This document shows, piece after piece, positions 1 to 4,850 of a stretch of DNA of 5,262 nucleotides. The stretch's first letter is position 1. Every line of letters begins with the position of its first letter. The notes beneath the pieces were generated by a model. That model was given only the letters and a program-made list of their open reading frames with translations. It had not been told where the DNA came from and searched no databases. A program made the position numbers and the translations under genes. The DNA comes from an uncultured Clostridia bacterium (GTDB lineage: Bacteria; Bacillota; Clostridia; Oscillospirales; CAG-272): NCBI GenBank assembly GCA_905235755.1, contig CAJONA010000093.1, forward strand, positions 1-5,262. Direction: 5' to 3'.

Positions 1-26
1 GGCGGAGAAGGAAGCCGCCGCGAAAG

Positions 27-998
27 TCAACCTGAAAAAGCCGGCCCTGCCGCCGCCGAGCAGAAGTAAAGTTTGCCGTTTGAAAAAAGTCCTATTTCGC
101 CGTTCGTTCCGACGTCGATAAAAACTGTCGCGCCGTCGGAGCGATCGAGTCCCGAGGCGACGGCGCCGCAGACTATGTCTCCGCCGAGGTATGAGGCGAC
201 GCACGGCGCGAGCAGACACTTTGCGCCGTCGGATATATTCAATCCGAGTGTTTCGGCGTTGTAATACGCGTTTGCAAAAAGCGTCGGGGCGGTGAACGGC
301 GCGCGCGCGATCGGCGCCGGATCTATGCCGCACGCGATGCTCTGCATCACCGTGTTGCCGCAGATGACGCACGTTTTGATGTCTTTTATACTTTTGTATA
401 ATTTATCACATATCCCCGCTATTGCTGAATTTACAGCGTTTATAAGCATTTCTTTTTGTTTTGCGAGGGCCGCCTTTGACGATATGATCCGGTCAATTCT
501 CGATATGACGTCCGCGCCGTAAACCGACTGCGGATTTTTAAACGACGACGTCATAAGCACGTCGCCGCTCGCCGTGTCGCACACATAAACGGCGACTGTC
601 GTCGTGCCGATATCGACGGCGACTCCGAGCCCGGCGGCGCGGTCGTTTTCATATTGCGCAAAGCGCGGCGATATACCGTCGGTCTTAATGTTCATTTCGG
701 CGTCGTCGATATAAACCGAAAGATCGCCGAGCACCGTCGCGCGGCACGCAAGACGCGTTCCGCCGTCCAGTTCGGCTTTTGTCAAGCGGGCACACTCCGC
801 CGCTTCCGCCTCGGAAAGCGCGCCGGATGCCGTAATTTTGCATTTTCCGCACGTTCCCGCTCCGCCGCACGGAGCGTAGACTCCGATCTCCGCCTCCCTG
901 AGCGCGGACAGCACGGTCCCGCCTTTTTTCACTTCGTACACCGTCTTTTCGCCGCCGCGAAAAACAGTCATTTTCGCTGTTTCCGTTTTCATATTCAT
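27..998 (-). CDS. 2Fe-2S ferredoxin / ASKHA ATPase-domain protein (corrinoid-activator-like, DUF4445 family), C-terminally truncated
   Basis: The product has an N-terminal plant-type 2Fe-2S ferredoxin domain (about residues 10-100) with ligands C44, C50, C53 and C85, the first three spaced C-x5-C-x2-C. An actin/Hsp70-like ASKHA domain follows, with a phosphate-1 motif VAVDIGTTT (127-134), GADVISRI (161-168), ICGNTVMQ (212-219) and a second phosphate motif FIDVGTNGEI (293-302). Relatives of this architecture (RACo-type proteins) use ATP and a low-potential electron to reactivate the Co(II) form of corrinoid proteins; the partner here is unknown and no corrinoid protein or methyltransferase is visible. 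The start overlaps the thioesterase stop as ATGA, implying translational coupling; ATGs at codons 3 and 10 are alternatives. The reading frame ends in TGA immediately after GPAFSG, where relatives continue with a conserved block and a further large domain of roughly 200 residues. None of the three frames in the remaining 26 bases restores that block. The family assignment is firm. Whether the gene is truly broken or the sequence is chimeric here is open. Confidence 0.87.
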   Translation of the reverse strand: MNMKTETAKMTVFRGGEKTVYEVKKGGTVLSALREAEIGVYAPCGGAGTCGKCKITASGALSEAEAAECARLTKAELDGGTRLACRATVLGDLSVYIDDAEMNIKTDGISPRFAQYENDRAAGLGVAVDIGTTTVAVYVCDTASGDVLMTSSFKNPQSVYGADVISRIDRIISSKAALAKQKEMLINAVNSAIAGICDKLYKSIKDIKTCVICGNTVMQSIACGIDPAPIARAPFTAPTLFANAYYNAETLGLNISDGAKCLLAPCVASYLGGDIVCGAVASGLDRSDGATVFIDVGTNGEIGLFSNGKLYFCSAAAGPAFSG

Positions 999-1711
999 CT
1001 TACTTTTATGGCCGCCGTAGAATTGAGCGTGCCGTCGGGCAGCTCGCTTTTGACGAAGTACGTCCCGTTTGCCTCGGCAAGATAAAGCGTCAGCACATCT
1101 TTGAGTTTTGCCTGACGGAGATATGAGATCGATATGGCGGCGAGTTGTTTATCGACGCAATCCGGGACGGCGGAAAACATCATATCGGCGTAGCATGTGT
1201 TGTTCATGTGGTCGTTGCGGTCGATGAACGAATAAAGCACCGGATATTCGGCGACCTTGACGTACTCAAGTTCCTTGCTCATCGCACCGTGGCTGTCGAC
1301 AGATGGCGTCCTTCCCTCTCCGCTCCGCCCGAATGTGTACCCGCTCTCGCCGACGCGCATCAGGCGCCCCGTCTCGATATTTATCAGCGCGCACACGCAC
1401 GAGCCGGAGACTATCTCCTCGCCGCCGCGAAGAACGGAGTAATAACGCATGAATTTTGCTCCGGCGGAATTGTTTTCCCACGTGCGGACCTCGACTTTGT
1501 CGCCCATTTTCATCGGCTTTATGACGTCGATGCCTATGTTGCTTACGATATACGCGCGCTTGTCGCGGCGCAGCTCGTCCTCGCTCTGCCCGAGCGAGCA
1601 GAGATGCATATACGCCGCCTCCTGAACGATGCGGAAGATCCCCGTCGGTCTGGCGTTTCCGTGCTTGTCGCAGTCGTGTGTGTTTACCGTGATATATTCG
1701 CTCCAGATCAT
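995..1711 (-). CDS. acyl-ACP thioesterase (double hotdog fold, FatA/FatB-like)
   Basis: This 238-residue protein matches the bacterial acyl-ACP thioesterase family, which hydrolyses acyl-ACP in the cytoplasm to release free fatty acids and holo-ACP. Two tandem hotdog repeats are visible. The first carries DKHGNARPTGIFRIVQEA near residues 15-32. The second carries a D-x-N-x-H-x-N-N segment (D164, N166, H168, N170, N171), corresponding to the catalytic Asp/Asn/His region of plant and bacterial Fat enzymes. The length fits the bacterial family. I chose the ATG at 1711 because GGAGG lies four bases upstream. A longer in-frame TTG start at 1738 would lie inside the loop of the preceding terminator and adds only nine residues. 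The gene follows fba after a short gap holding a terminator, and its stop overlaps the next start by ATGA. Chain-length preference cannot be read from the sequence. Confidence 0.88.
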   Translation of the reverse strand: MIWSEYITVNTHDCDKHGNARPTGIFRIVQEAAYMHLCSLGQSEDELRRDKRAYIVSNIGIDVIKPMKMGDKVEVRTWENNSAGAKFMRYYSVLRGGEEIVSGSCVCALINIETGRLMRVGESGYTFGRSGEGRTPSVDSHGAMSKELEYVKVAEYPVLYSFIDRNDHMNNTCYADMMFSAVPDCVDKQLAAISISYLRQAKLKDVLTLYLAEANGTYFVKSELPDGTLNSTAAIKVR

Positions 1712-1720
1712 AGCTCCTCC
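1711..1720 (-). promoter_or_regulatory. ribosome binding site of the thioesterase gene
   Basis: On the minus strand GGAGGAGCT runs directly into the ATG at 1711. This strong Shine-Dalgarno element decides the start codon and abuts the T-run of the upstream terminator, so termination and initiation signals are almost contiguous. Confidence 0.8.
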
Positions 1721-1752
1721 AAAAAGAAGGGACGGCAAATAGCTCCCGTCCC
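1721..1752 (-). terminator. intrinsic terminator between fba and the thioesterase gene
   Basis: Read on the minus strand, GGGACGG (1752-1746) pairs perfectly with CCGTCCC (1735-1729) around a 10-base loop, followed by TTCTTTTT (1728-1721). The hairpin starts 14 bases after the fba TAA. As no separate promoter fits in the 55-base gap, it probably acts as a partial terminator that lowers expression of the downstream thioesterase and ferredoxin/ASKHA genes relative to fba. Confidence 0.85.
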
Positions 1753-1766
1753 GCTTTAATGATGTT

Positions 1767-2726
1767 TTAAGCCTTGCCGCAGCAGCCGAGAACGTCGGTG
1801 AATTTGTGTTTTACCATTTTCTTCACTTCGGCGCGCGCGACCGTGAGATAAGTTCTCGGATCGAATACGTCGGGTTTCTCGTTAAATACGCGGCGGATCC
1901 CTGCCGTCATCGCAAGGCGGATATCCGAGTCGATATTTATCTTGCAGACAGCCATCGTTGCGGCTTTTCTCAGCTGTTCCTCGGGGATGCCGACGGCGTC
2001 GGGAAGATTTCCGCCGAGGGAATTTATCTCTTTTACGTATTCCTGCGGAACGGACGACGCGCCGTGAAGGACTATCGGGAATCCCGGAAGTCTTACCGCG
2101 ACTTCTTCGAGTATGTCAAAACGGAGCGGAGGCGGAACGAGTATTCCGTCTGCGTTTCTGGTGCATTGCTTTGCAGTGAATTTATACGCGCCGTGCGATG
2201 TGCCTATCGAGATGGCGAGTGAGTCGACGCCTGTGCGCGTGACGAACTCCTCGACCTCCTCCGGTCTTGTGTATGATGAATGTTCAGCCGATACTTCGTC
2301 CTCGACTCCGGCGAGCACGCCGAGTTCACCCTCGACGACGCCGCCGTGAGCGTGAGCGTATTCGACGACCTGCTTTGTGAGCGCGATGTTCTCTTCAAAG
2401 CCAAGGTGCGAGCCGTCGATCATAACGGACGAAAATCCGTTATCGATGCACGATTTGCATATATCGAAATCCGCGCCGTGATCGAGATGAAGCGCGAGGT
2501 CTATACCCGTGTCATCGCACGCGGCTTTTGCCAAAGCCATGAGATATGCGGGCTTCGCATATTTTCTCGCGCCCGCAGACGCTTGAAGTATCACGGGAGC
2601 TTTTTCCTCAGCCGCGGCTTCGGTTATAGCTTGGACTATCTCCATATTATTGATATTGAAAGCGCCGACGGCGTATCCGCCCTCGTAAGCCTTTTTGAAC
2701 ATTTCAGTTGTTGTTACTATTGCCAC
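1767..2726 (-). CDS. fba: class II fructose-bisphosphate aldolase
   Basis: This zinc-dependent glycolytic enzyme reversibly cleaves fructose 1,6-bisphosphate into dihydroxyacetone phosphate and glyceraldehyde 3-phosphate in the cytosol. The 319-residue length is normal for the family. Visible signatures include LHLDHG (D82 catalytic, H83 metal ligand), SSVMIDGSH (99-107), VEGELG (E134), the metal histidine in GTSHGAYK (H178), VLHGAS (H221) and NIDSD (264-268), which binds substrate phosphate. The start is a GTG: AGGA lies five bases upstream and the protein begins MAIVTTTEMF as in homologues. A promoter sits about 50 bases upstream and a terminator follows the stop. The C-terminus ends in GCCGKA; the cysteine pair there is slightly unusual but not at a known catalytic site. 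This is a housekeeping gene and heads the leftward transcription unit. Confidence 0.97.
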   Translation of the reverse strand: MAIVTTTEMFKKAYEGGYAVGAFNINNMEIVQAITEAAAEEKAPVILQASAGARKYAKPAYLMALAKAACDDTGIDLALHLDHGADFDICKSCIDNGFSSVMIDGSHLGFEENIALTKQVVEYAHAHGGVVEGELGVLAGVEDEVSAEHSSYTRPEEVEEFVTRTGVDSLAISIGTSHGAYKFTAKQCTRNADGILVPPPLRFDILEEVAVRLPGFPIVLHGASSVPQEYVKEINSLGGNLPDAVGIPEEQLRKAATMAVCKINIDSDIRLAMTAGIRRVFNEKPDVFDPRTYLTVARAEVKKMVKHKFTDVLGCCGKA

Positions 2727-2736
2727 TTGATTCCTC
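2727..2736 (-). promoter_or_regulatory. ribosome binding site selecting the GTG start of fba
   Basis: Minus-strand GAGGAA (2736-2731) lies at normal spacing before GTG at 2726. No ATG is available at the expected N-terminus, so this element supports the GTG start. Confidence 0.75.
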
Positions 2737-2772
2737 GTTTCCCGGCATTTGCCGTTTGAATTTTCGTTTTTT

Positions 2773-2801
2773 ATTTTACACCATATCGATCAAAAATGCA
2801 A
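2773..2801 (-). promoter_or_regulatory. sigma-A-type promoter for fba
   Basis: On the minus strand a -35 box TTGCAT (2801-2796) is separated by exactly 17 bases from a -10 box TAAAAT (2778-2773). The predicted start site near 2766 leaves a leader of about 40 bases before the GTG. The region upstream of the -35 is rich in A and T and contains a short repeat (2806-2822). Transcription starting here would read fba and, past the attenuating terminator, the next two genes. Confidence 0.68.
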
Positions 2802-2854
2802 TATCATTTTTGCGATTTTTGCAAAATAGGCAAATATTCCGATTATTTGATTTT

Positions 2855-2890
2855 ACAAAACAAGGATGGCAGCAAACACCATCCTTGTTT
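2855..2890 (-). terminator. intrinsic terminator of the XRE regulator gene
   Basis: A perfect 12-bp inverted repeat (2858-2869 with 2879-2890) encloses a 9-base loop. It begins seven bases beyond the XRE stop codon. On the minus strand the stem ends in TTGTTTT and is followed by GT and an A-run, so the U-tract is short and partly in the stem. It separates the XRE transcript from the codirectional fba promoter. Confidence 0.75.
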
Positions 2891-2896
2891 AACACA

Positions 2897-3223
2897 TCAG
2901 CTCTGATTCTCTCTTGTATATACTTTCATTATCAAAAATATGCTTTCCCGCTCTTTCTGAGAAAGTTTTCTGTAATTCGAAACAATTGAAAATTCCTCAT
3001 CCGTAATACCTCTTCTTTCCGCTTCTCGTTCATTAGCGTGACCTATAAGGTAATCCACCGTAACCCCAAAATAATCAGCAATCTTTATAAGTGTTGCGAC
3101 GTCCGGTTCGATACTGTGATTTTCATATTTATTCACCGACTGTTGGCTTACACCGATGACATCGGCAAGTTGTTGTTGACTCATTCCGGCGCTGACGCGC
3201 AGAGATTTTAAATTTTTAATCAT
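2897..3223 (-). CDS. XRE-family helix-turn-helix transcriptional regulator
   Basis: This 108-residue protein has a Cro/C1-type HTH domain over residues 3-61: LKSLRVSAGMSQQQLA, then GVSQQSVNKYE as recognition helix (about 25-35), then a third segment ending IADYFGVTVDYLIG. A charged helical C-terminus (about 74-103, with YRKLSQKERESIFLIMK) resembles the short dimerisation tail of many small phage- and plasmid-type repressors. It has no peptidase, kinase or ligand-binding domain. It is transcribed divergently from a membrane-protein gene whose consensus promoter contains a perfect palindrome, so repression of that gene is the natural inference. A half-site beside its own -10 suggests autoregulation. 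The ribosome binding site is modest (AGGGA about 11 bases upstream), but the HTH requires the start at 3223. What signal it senses is not visible. Confidence 0.92.
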   Translation of the reverse strand: MIKNLKSLRVSAGMSQQQLADVIGVSQQSVNKYENHSIEPDVATLIKIADYFGVTVDYLIGHANEREAERRGITDEEFSIVSNYRKLSQKERESIFLIMKVYTRENQS

Positions 3224-3261
3224 TTCAAAATATTTCCCTGTTCAAGCATGTTTGTGCCTTT

Positions 3262-3290
3262 ATGATAACAACTATTATGCGTAATGTAAA
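3262..3290 (-). promoter_or_regulatory. promoter of the XRE regulator gene
   Basis: On the minus strand TTTACA (3290-3285) and TATCAT (3267-3262) are 17 bases apart, about 40 bases before the start codon. The spacer contains AGTTGT (3273-3268) directly next to the -10. This resembles one arm of the palindrome in the opposing promoter and would allow negative autoregulation. The two promoters face away from each other with their -35 boxes about 17 bases apart. Confidence 0.62.
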
Positions 3291-3307
3291 AAACTTTTAT
3301 TTAGTTA

Positions 3308-3336
3308 TTGACAACAACTTAAAGTTGTGATATAAT
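3308..3336 (+). promoter_or_regulatory. full-consensus sigma-A promoter of the membrane-protein gene
   Basis: TTGACA (3308-3313) and TATAAT (3331-3336) are both exact consensus hexamers with the optimal 17-base spacer. The predicted start is near 3343, giving a leader of about 50 bases to the ATG at 3394. A promoter this strong driving a multi-pass membrane protein would normally need repression, which fits the operator found in its spacer. Confidence 0.92.
3314..3328. promoter_or_regulatory. palindromic operator within the promoter spacer, probable XRE binding site
   Basis: ACAACTT and AAGTTGT form a perfect 7-bp inverted repeat around a single A. It fills most of the spacer between the -35 and -10 boxes, so a bound dimer would block RNA polymerase. 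Size, symmetry and position fit a Cro/C1-type operator for the divergently encoded regulator. The binding assignment is inference; the palindrome is seen directly. Confidence 0.8.
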
Positions 3337-3393
3337 GCAATTGCCCACAGACCGGTCGCAAAAAAACAAAAATTTTATTATAAAGGAGAGAAT

Positions 3394-4263
3394 ATGGACA
3401 ATCAAAATATCGTAAATGAACCCGACATTTCCGGTACCACGCCGAATATCAGAGAAAAAATAAGAAAAATATTTACAAAAAAAATGTTTATTGCTCTCAT
3501 CATTTTGGCAGCAATTATAACTGTTACGGAAATTGTCAACACGATCAGTAATAAACCTGACTTCACGTCTGTTTTGAAAGACGTCGAATCCCTGCTTAAC
3601 ACCGATTTGGGCGATCTTATCGGTGTACTCGGCCTGGCTGAAACAATTATATTTATCGGCTCCTTCATCAGAATTTTACCGATTTTACTTACCGTAGCCG
3701 GTGCTATCATGATATTCTTGGCTTGCAAAAGAAACGATGACAACAATTCTTTGCAATTGTTTGTTCGCGGTTCAAGCTTAATGAAATGGTTTTTCCTGAT
3801 ACAGGATATAAAAATCACACTTTTTCAAATCCTCACACTGATACTCGGTGTTGTCTCTATAATCGGAATCGCGAGCGGCGGCGGAGACGTTCTGATTCCG
3901 ATAATTCTCATTGTTGTTGCAATGGCTGTAATTATCGGTGTGCTTTCGATTATAAGCATTTATTACACAAACTATACTGCGATGATCAGAGCATTGCCGG
4001 TGTCTTACACAAGAAATAAGAATATACTTCAAGTTTCAACTGCTGTTATTGTGATGAATTATTTGAGAATCGCAATAGCAGTAATAGATTCCATAATACA
4101 TGGGGGATGGATAAACACAATTATTCTTTGCGCCGTACTGGTTCTTTCAAACCTTGTAATATCAGCATATAAAAACGAGGTTGGACAGGTAGATGAAGAG
4201 GCAAGAAAAGAATATATTGAGCAAATCAAACAGGCTAAACTTGCAAGAAAGGCAAAACGGTGA
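3394..4263 (+). CDS. multi-pass membrane protein of unrecognised family
   Basis: I do not recognise a named family. The 289-residue protein has a polar N-terminus (1-20), a basic amphipathic stretch IREKIRKIFTKK (19-30), and then hydrophobic segments at about 31-50, 83-110, 138-160, 166-191, 212-232 and 239-258, giving five or six membrane spans. A loop near 54-75 is rich in D, S and L, and a cytoplasmic-type polar loop KRNDDNNS lies at 112-119. The C-terminus (260-289) is a charged helix with many E, K and R residues, probably cytosolic. There is no signal peptidase site, ATPase motif or transporter signature. AAGGAG lies five bases before the ATG. The codons are visibly more AT-rich than those of the genes left of 2726 and of pnp. 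It is driven by a consensus promoter overlapping a probable operator, opposite an XRE regulator, and ends near a terminator. A role in envelope function, immunity or export is possible but unsupported. Confidence 0.85.
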   Translation: MDNQNIVNEPDISGTTPNIREKIRKIFTKKMFIALIILAAIITVTEIVNTISNKPDFTSVLKDVESLLNTDLGDLIGVLGLAETIIFIGSFIRILPILLTVAGAIMIFLACKRNDDNNSLQLFVRGSSLMKWFFLIQDIKITLFQILTLILGVVSIIGIASGGGDVLIPIILIVVAMAVIIGVLSIISIYYTNYTAMIRALPVSYTRNKNILQVSTAVIVMNYLRIAIAVIDSIIHGGWINTIILCAVLVLSNLVISAYKNEVGQVDEEARKEYIEQIKQAKLARKAKR

Positions 4264-4282
4264 TACTTACATAAATAATATG

Positions 4283-4308
4283 TTGACATGTGTGGGCACA
4301 AAAGTCAA
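4283..4308 (+). other. short imperfect hairpin in the 3' untranslated region of the membrane-protein gene
   Basis: TTGAC (4283-4287) pairs with GTCAA (4304-4308), and TGTG (4289-4292) with CACA (4297-4300), around a TGGG loop with an A/AAA internal bulge. It lies just ahead of the terminator hairpin and could stabilise the transcript end. It has no T-run of its own. Confidence 0.4.
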
Positions 4309-4312
4309 AACA

Positions 4313-4357
4313 GAAAGGGCGTGGTAGCTTTTATCCCGCCCTTTCATTTTGTTTAAT
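4313..4357 (+). terminator. intrinsic terminator after the membrane-protein gene
   Basis: GAAAGGGCG (4313-4321) pairs perfectly with CGCCCTTTC (4337-4345). Two further G-C pairs (4323-4324 with 4335-4336) form past a bulged T. The stem is followed by ATTTTGTTTAAT. It closes the divergent module and insulates the rpsO promoter about 50 bases downstream. Confidence 0.85.
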
Positions 4358-4395
4358 ATTTTTTAGGAAAATTCAATAAAAATTTTCAAAACCCC

Positions 4396-4424
4396 TTTAC
4401 AAATCGTCTTTTTTATGTTAAAGT
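4396..4424 (+). promoter_or_regulatory. promoter of rpsO
   Basis: TTTACA (4396-4401), a 17-base spacer ending in TGT, and TAAAGT (4419-4424) form a -35 / extended -10 promoter. The predicted start near 4431 coincides with the first base of the proposed leader stem. The 4264-4555 stretch without a gene is accounted for by the terminator, this promoter and the leader. Confidence 0.72.
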
Positions 4425-4430
4425 ATCTTT

Positions 4431-4555
4431 TGCGTGACACCGATTGCTCGGTATTCGGTAAACGGCTTTTATATAAAGCGAGGCGAAAACCATCACCCGA
4501 CGTGTACCATGTTTTACGGCAGTCCGCATAAAAAATATAAAGAAGGTGAAAAATT
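4431..4555 (+). promoter_or_regulatory. structured 5' leader of rpsO, candidate S15 autoregulatory element
   Basis: The leader of about 125 nt can be closed by a long-range stem: TGCG-GAC (4431-4438, T4435 bulged) with GTCCGCA (4522-4528). Inside it are a perfect hairpin ACCGA-TTGC-TCGGT (4439-4452), a second hairpin GCTTT-TATAT-AAAGC (4465-4479), and a possible pairing of GTAAAC (4458-4463) with 4511-4517. The ribosome binding site AAGGTG (4543-4548) follows 14 bases after the closing stem. S15 is known to repress its own mRNA in several bacterial lineages through different leader folds that imitate its 16S rRNA site. That this leader does so is inference from position and structure. Confidence 0.6.
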
Positions 4556-4819
4556 ATGCTTAAAGAACAAAAGCAGGCTATCATAGCTGCGAACAAAACA
4601 CACGAAACAGACACAGGTTCGCCTGAGGTCCAGATCGCCATTCTTTCGGCGAGAATACTCGAACTCACAGAGCATCTCAAAAAGAATCCCCACGACAACC
4701 ACAGCCGTCGCGGACTCTTTAAAATGGTCGGAAAAAGAAAAAATCTTCTCAGCTATCTCCAGAAAAACGATATCGAACGTTATCGTGCAATAGTTGAGAA
4801 GCTCGGTCTGAGAAAGTAA
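4556..4819 (+). CDS. rpsO: 30S ribosomal protein S15
   Basis: S15 is a primary 16S rRNA-binding protein that nucleates assembly of the central domain of the 30S subunit and takes part in an intersubunit bridge. The 87-residue length is typical. Family signatures are present: TGSPEVQIAIL (20-30), H40, then DNHSRRGL (47-54), RKNLLSYL (61-68) and a C-terminal RYRAIVEKLGLRK. H40, D47 and S50 correspond to the conserved rRNA-contacting H41, D48 and S51 of Escherichia coli S15. The usual DHHSRRG reads DNHSRRG here, a mild substitution. The ATG at 4556 has AAGGTG seven bases upstream. The gene precedes pnp, the arrangement found in most bacteria, and has its own promoter and a structured leader. Confidence 0.98.
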   Translation: MLKEQKQAIIAANKTHETDTGSPEVQIAILSARILELTEHLKKNPHDNHSRRGLFKMVGKRKNLLSYLQKNDIERYRAIVEKLGLRK

Positions 4820-4822
4820 TCG

Positions 4823-4850
4823 TTAAAGGGCGGCTTTTGTCGCCCTTTAA
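4823..4850 (+). terminator. rpsO-pnp intergenic hairpin, weak terminator or RNA-processing site
   Basis: TTAAAGGGCG (4823-4832) pairs perfectly over 10 bp with CGCCCTTTAA (4841-4850) around an 8-base loop, four bases after the rpsO stop. The stem is not followed by a T-run (TACTGTAAAA comes next), so efficient intrinsic termination is doubtful. In Escherichia coli the rpsO-pnp gap holds an attenuating terminator and an RNase III-cleaved stem used in pnp autoregulation. A similar attenuating or 3'-end stabilising role is plausible here. Confidence 0.6.

Noticed and set aside
27..29. Read-through or recoding of the TGA that ends the ferredoxin/ASKHA gene (selenocysteine, or TGA as Gly or Trp)
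   Set aside because: The codons after TGA do not match the family in this frame, no SECIS-like stem can be assessed, and other genes here (the thioesterase, the XRE regulator and the membrane protein) use TGA as a normal stop.
654..1085. A 143-codon plus-strand frame opposite the ferredoxin domain
   Set aside because: Its Arg/Ala/Phe-rich composition is typical of the complement of GC-rich coding sequence, and the opposite strand has four correctly spaced cluster cysteines.
1145..1759. A 204-codon open frame on the plus strand opposite the thioesterase gene
   Set aside because: It is antisense to a clear family member in GC-rich sequence, has no ribosome binding site and shows no recognisable domain. 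It is a shadow frame.
2280..2759. A 159-codon plus-strand frame opposite fba
   Set aside because: It overlaps the well-conserved aldolase and its GTG start region entirely, with no supporting signals.
3167..3173. AAGTTGT inside the XRE coding region as a further operator
   Set aside because: It encodes the run of glutamine codons in the helix-turn-helix (CAACAACAACTT on the coding strand) and has no second arm, so coding constraint explains it.
4363..4698. A 111-codon minus-strand frame across the rpsO promoter, leader and gene
   Set aside because: It is antisense to rpsO and its regulatory region, lacks a ribosome binding site, and shows no domain.
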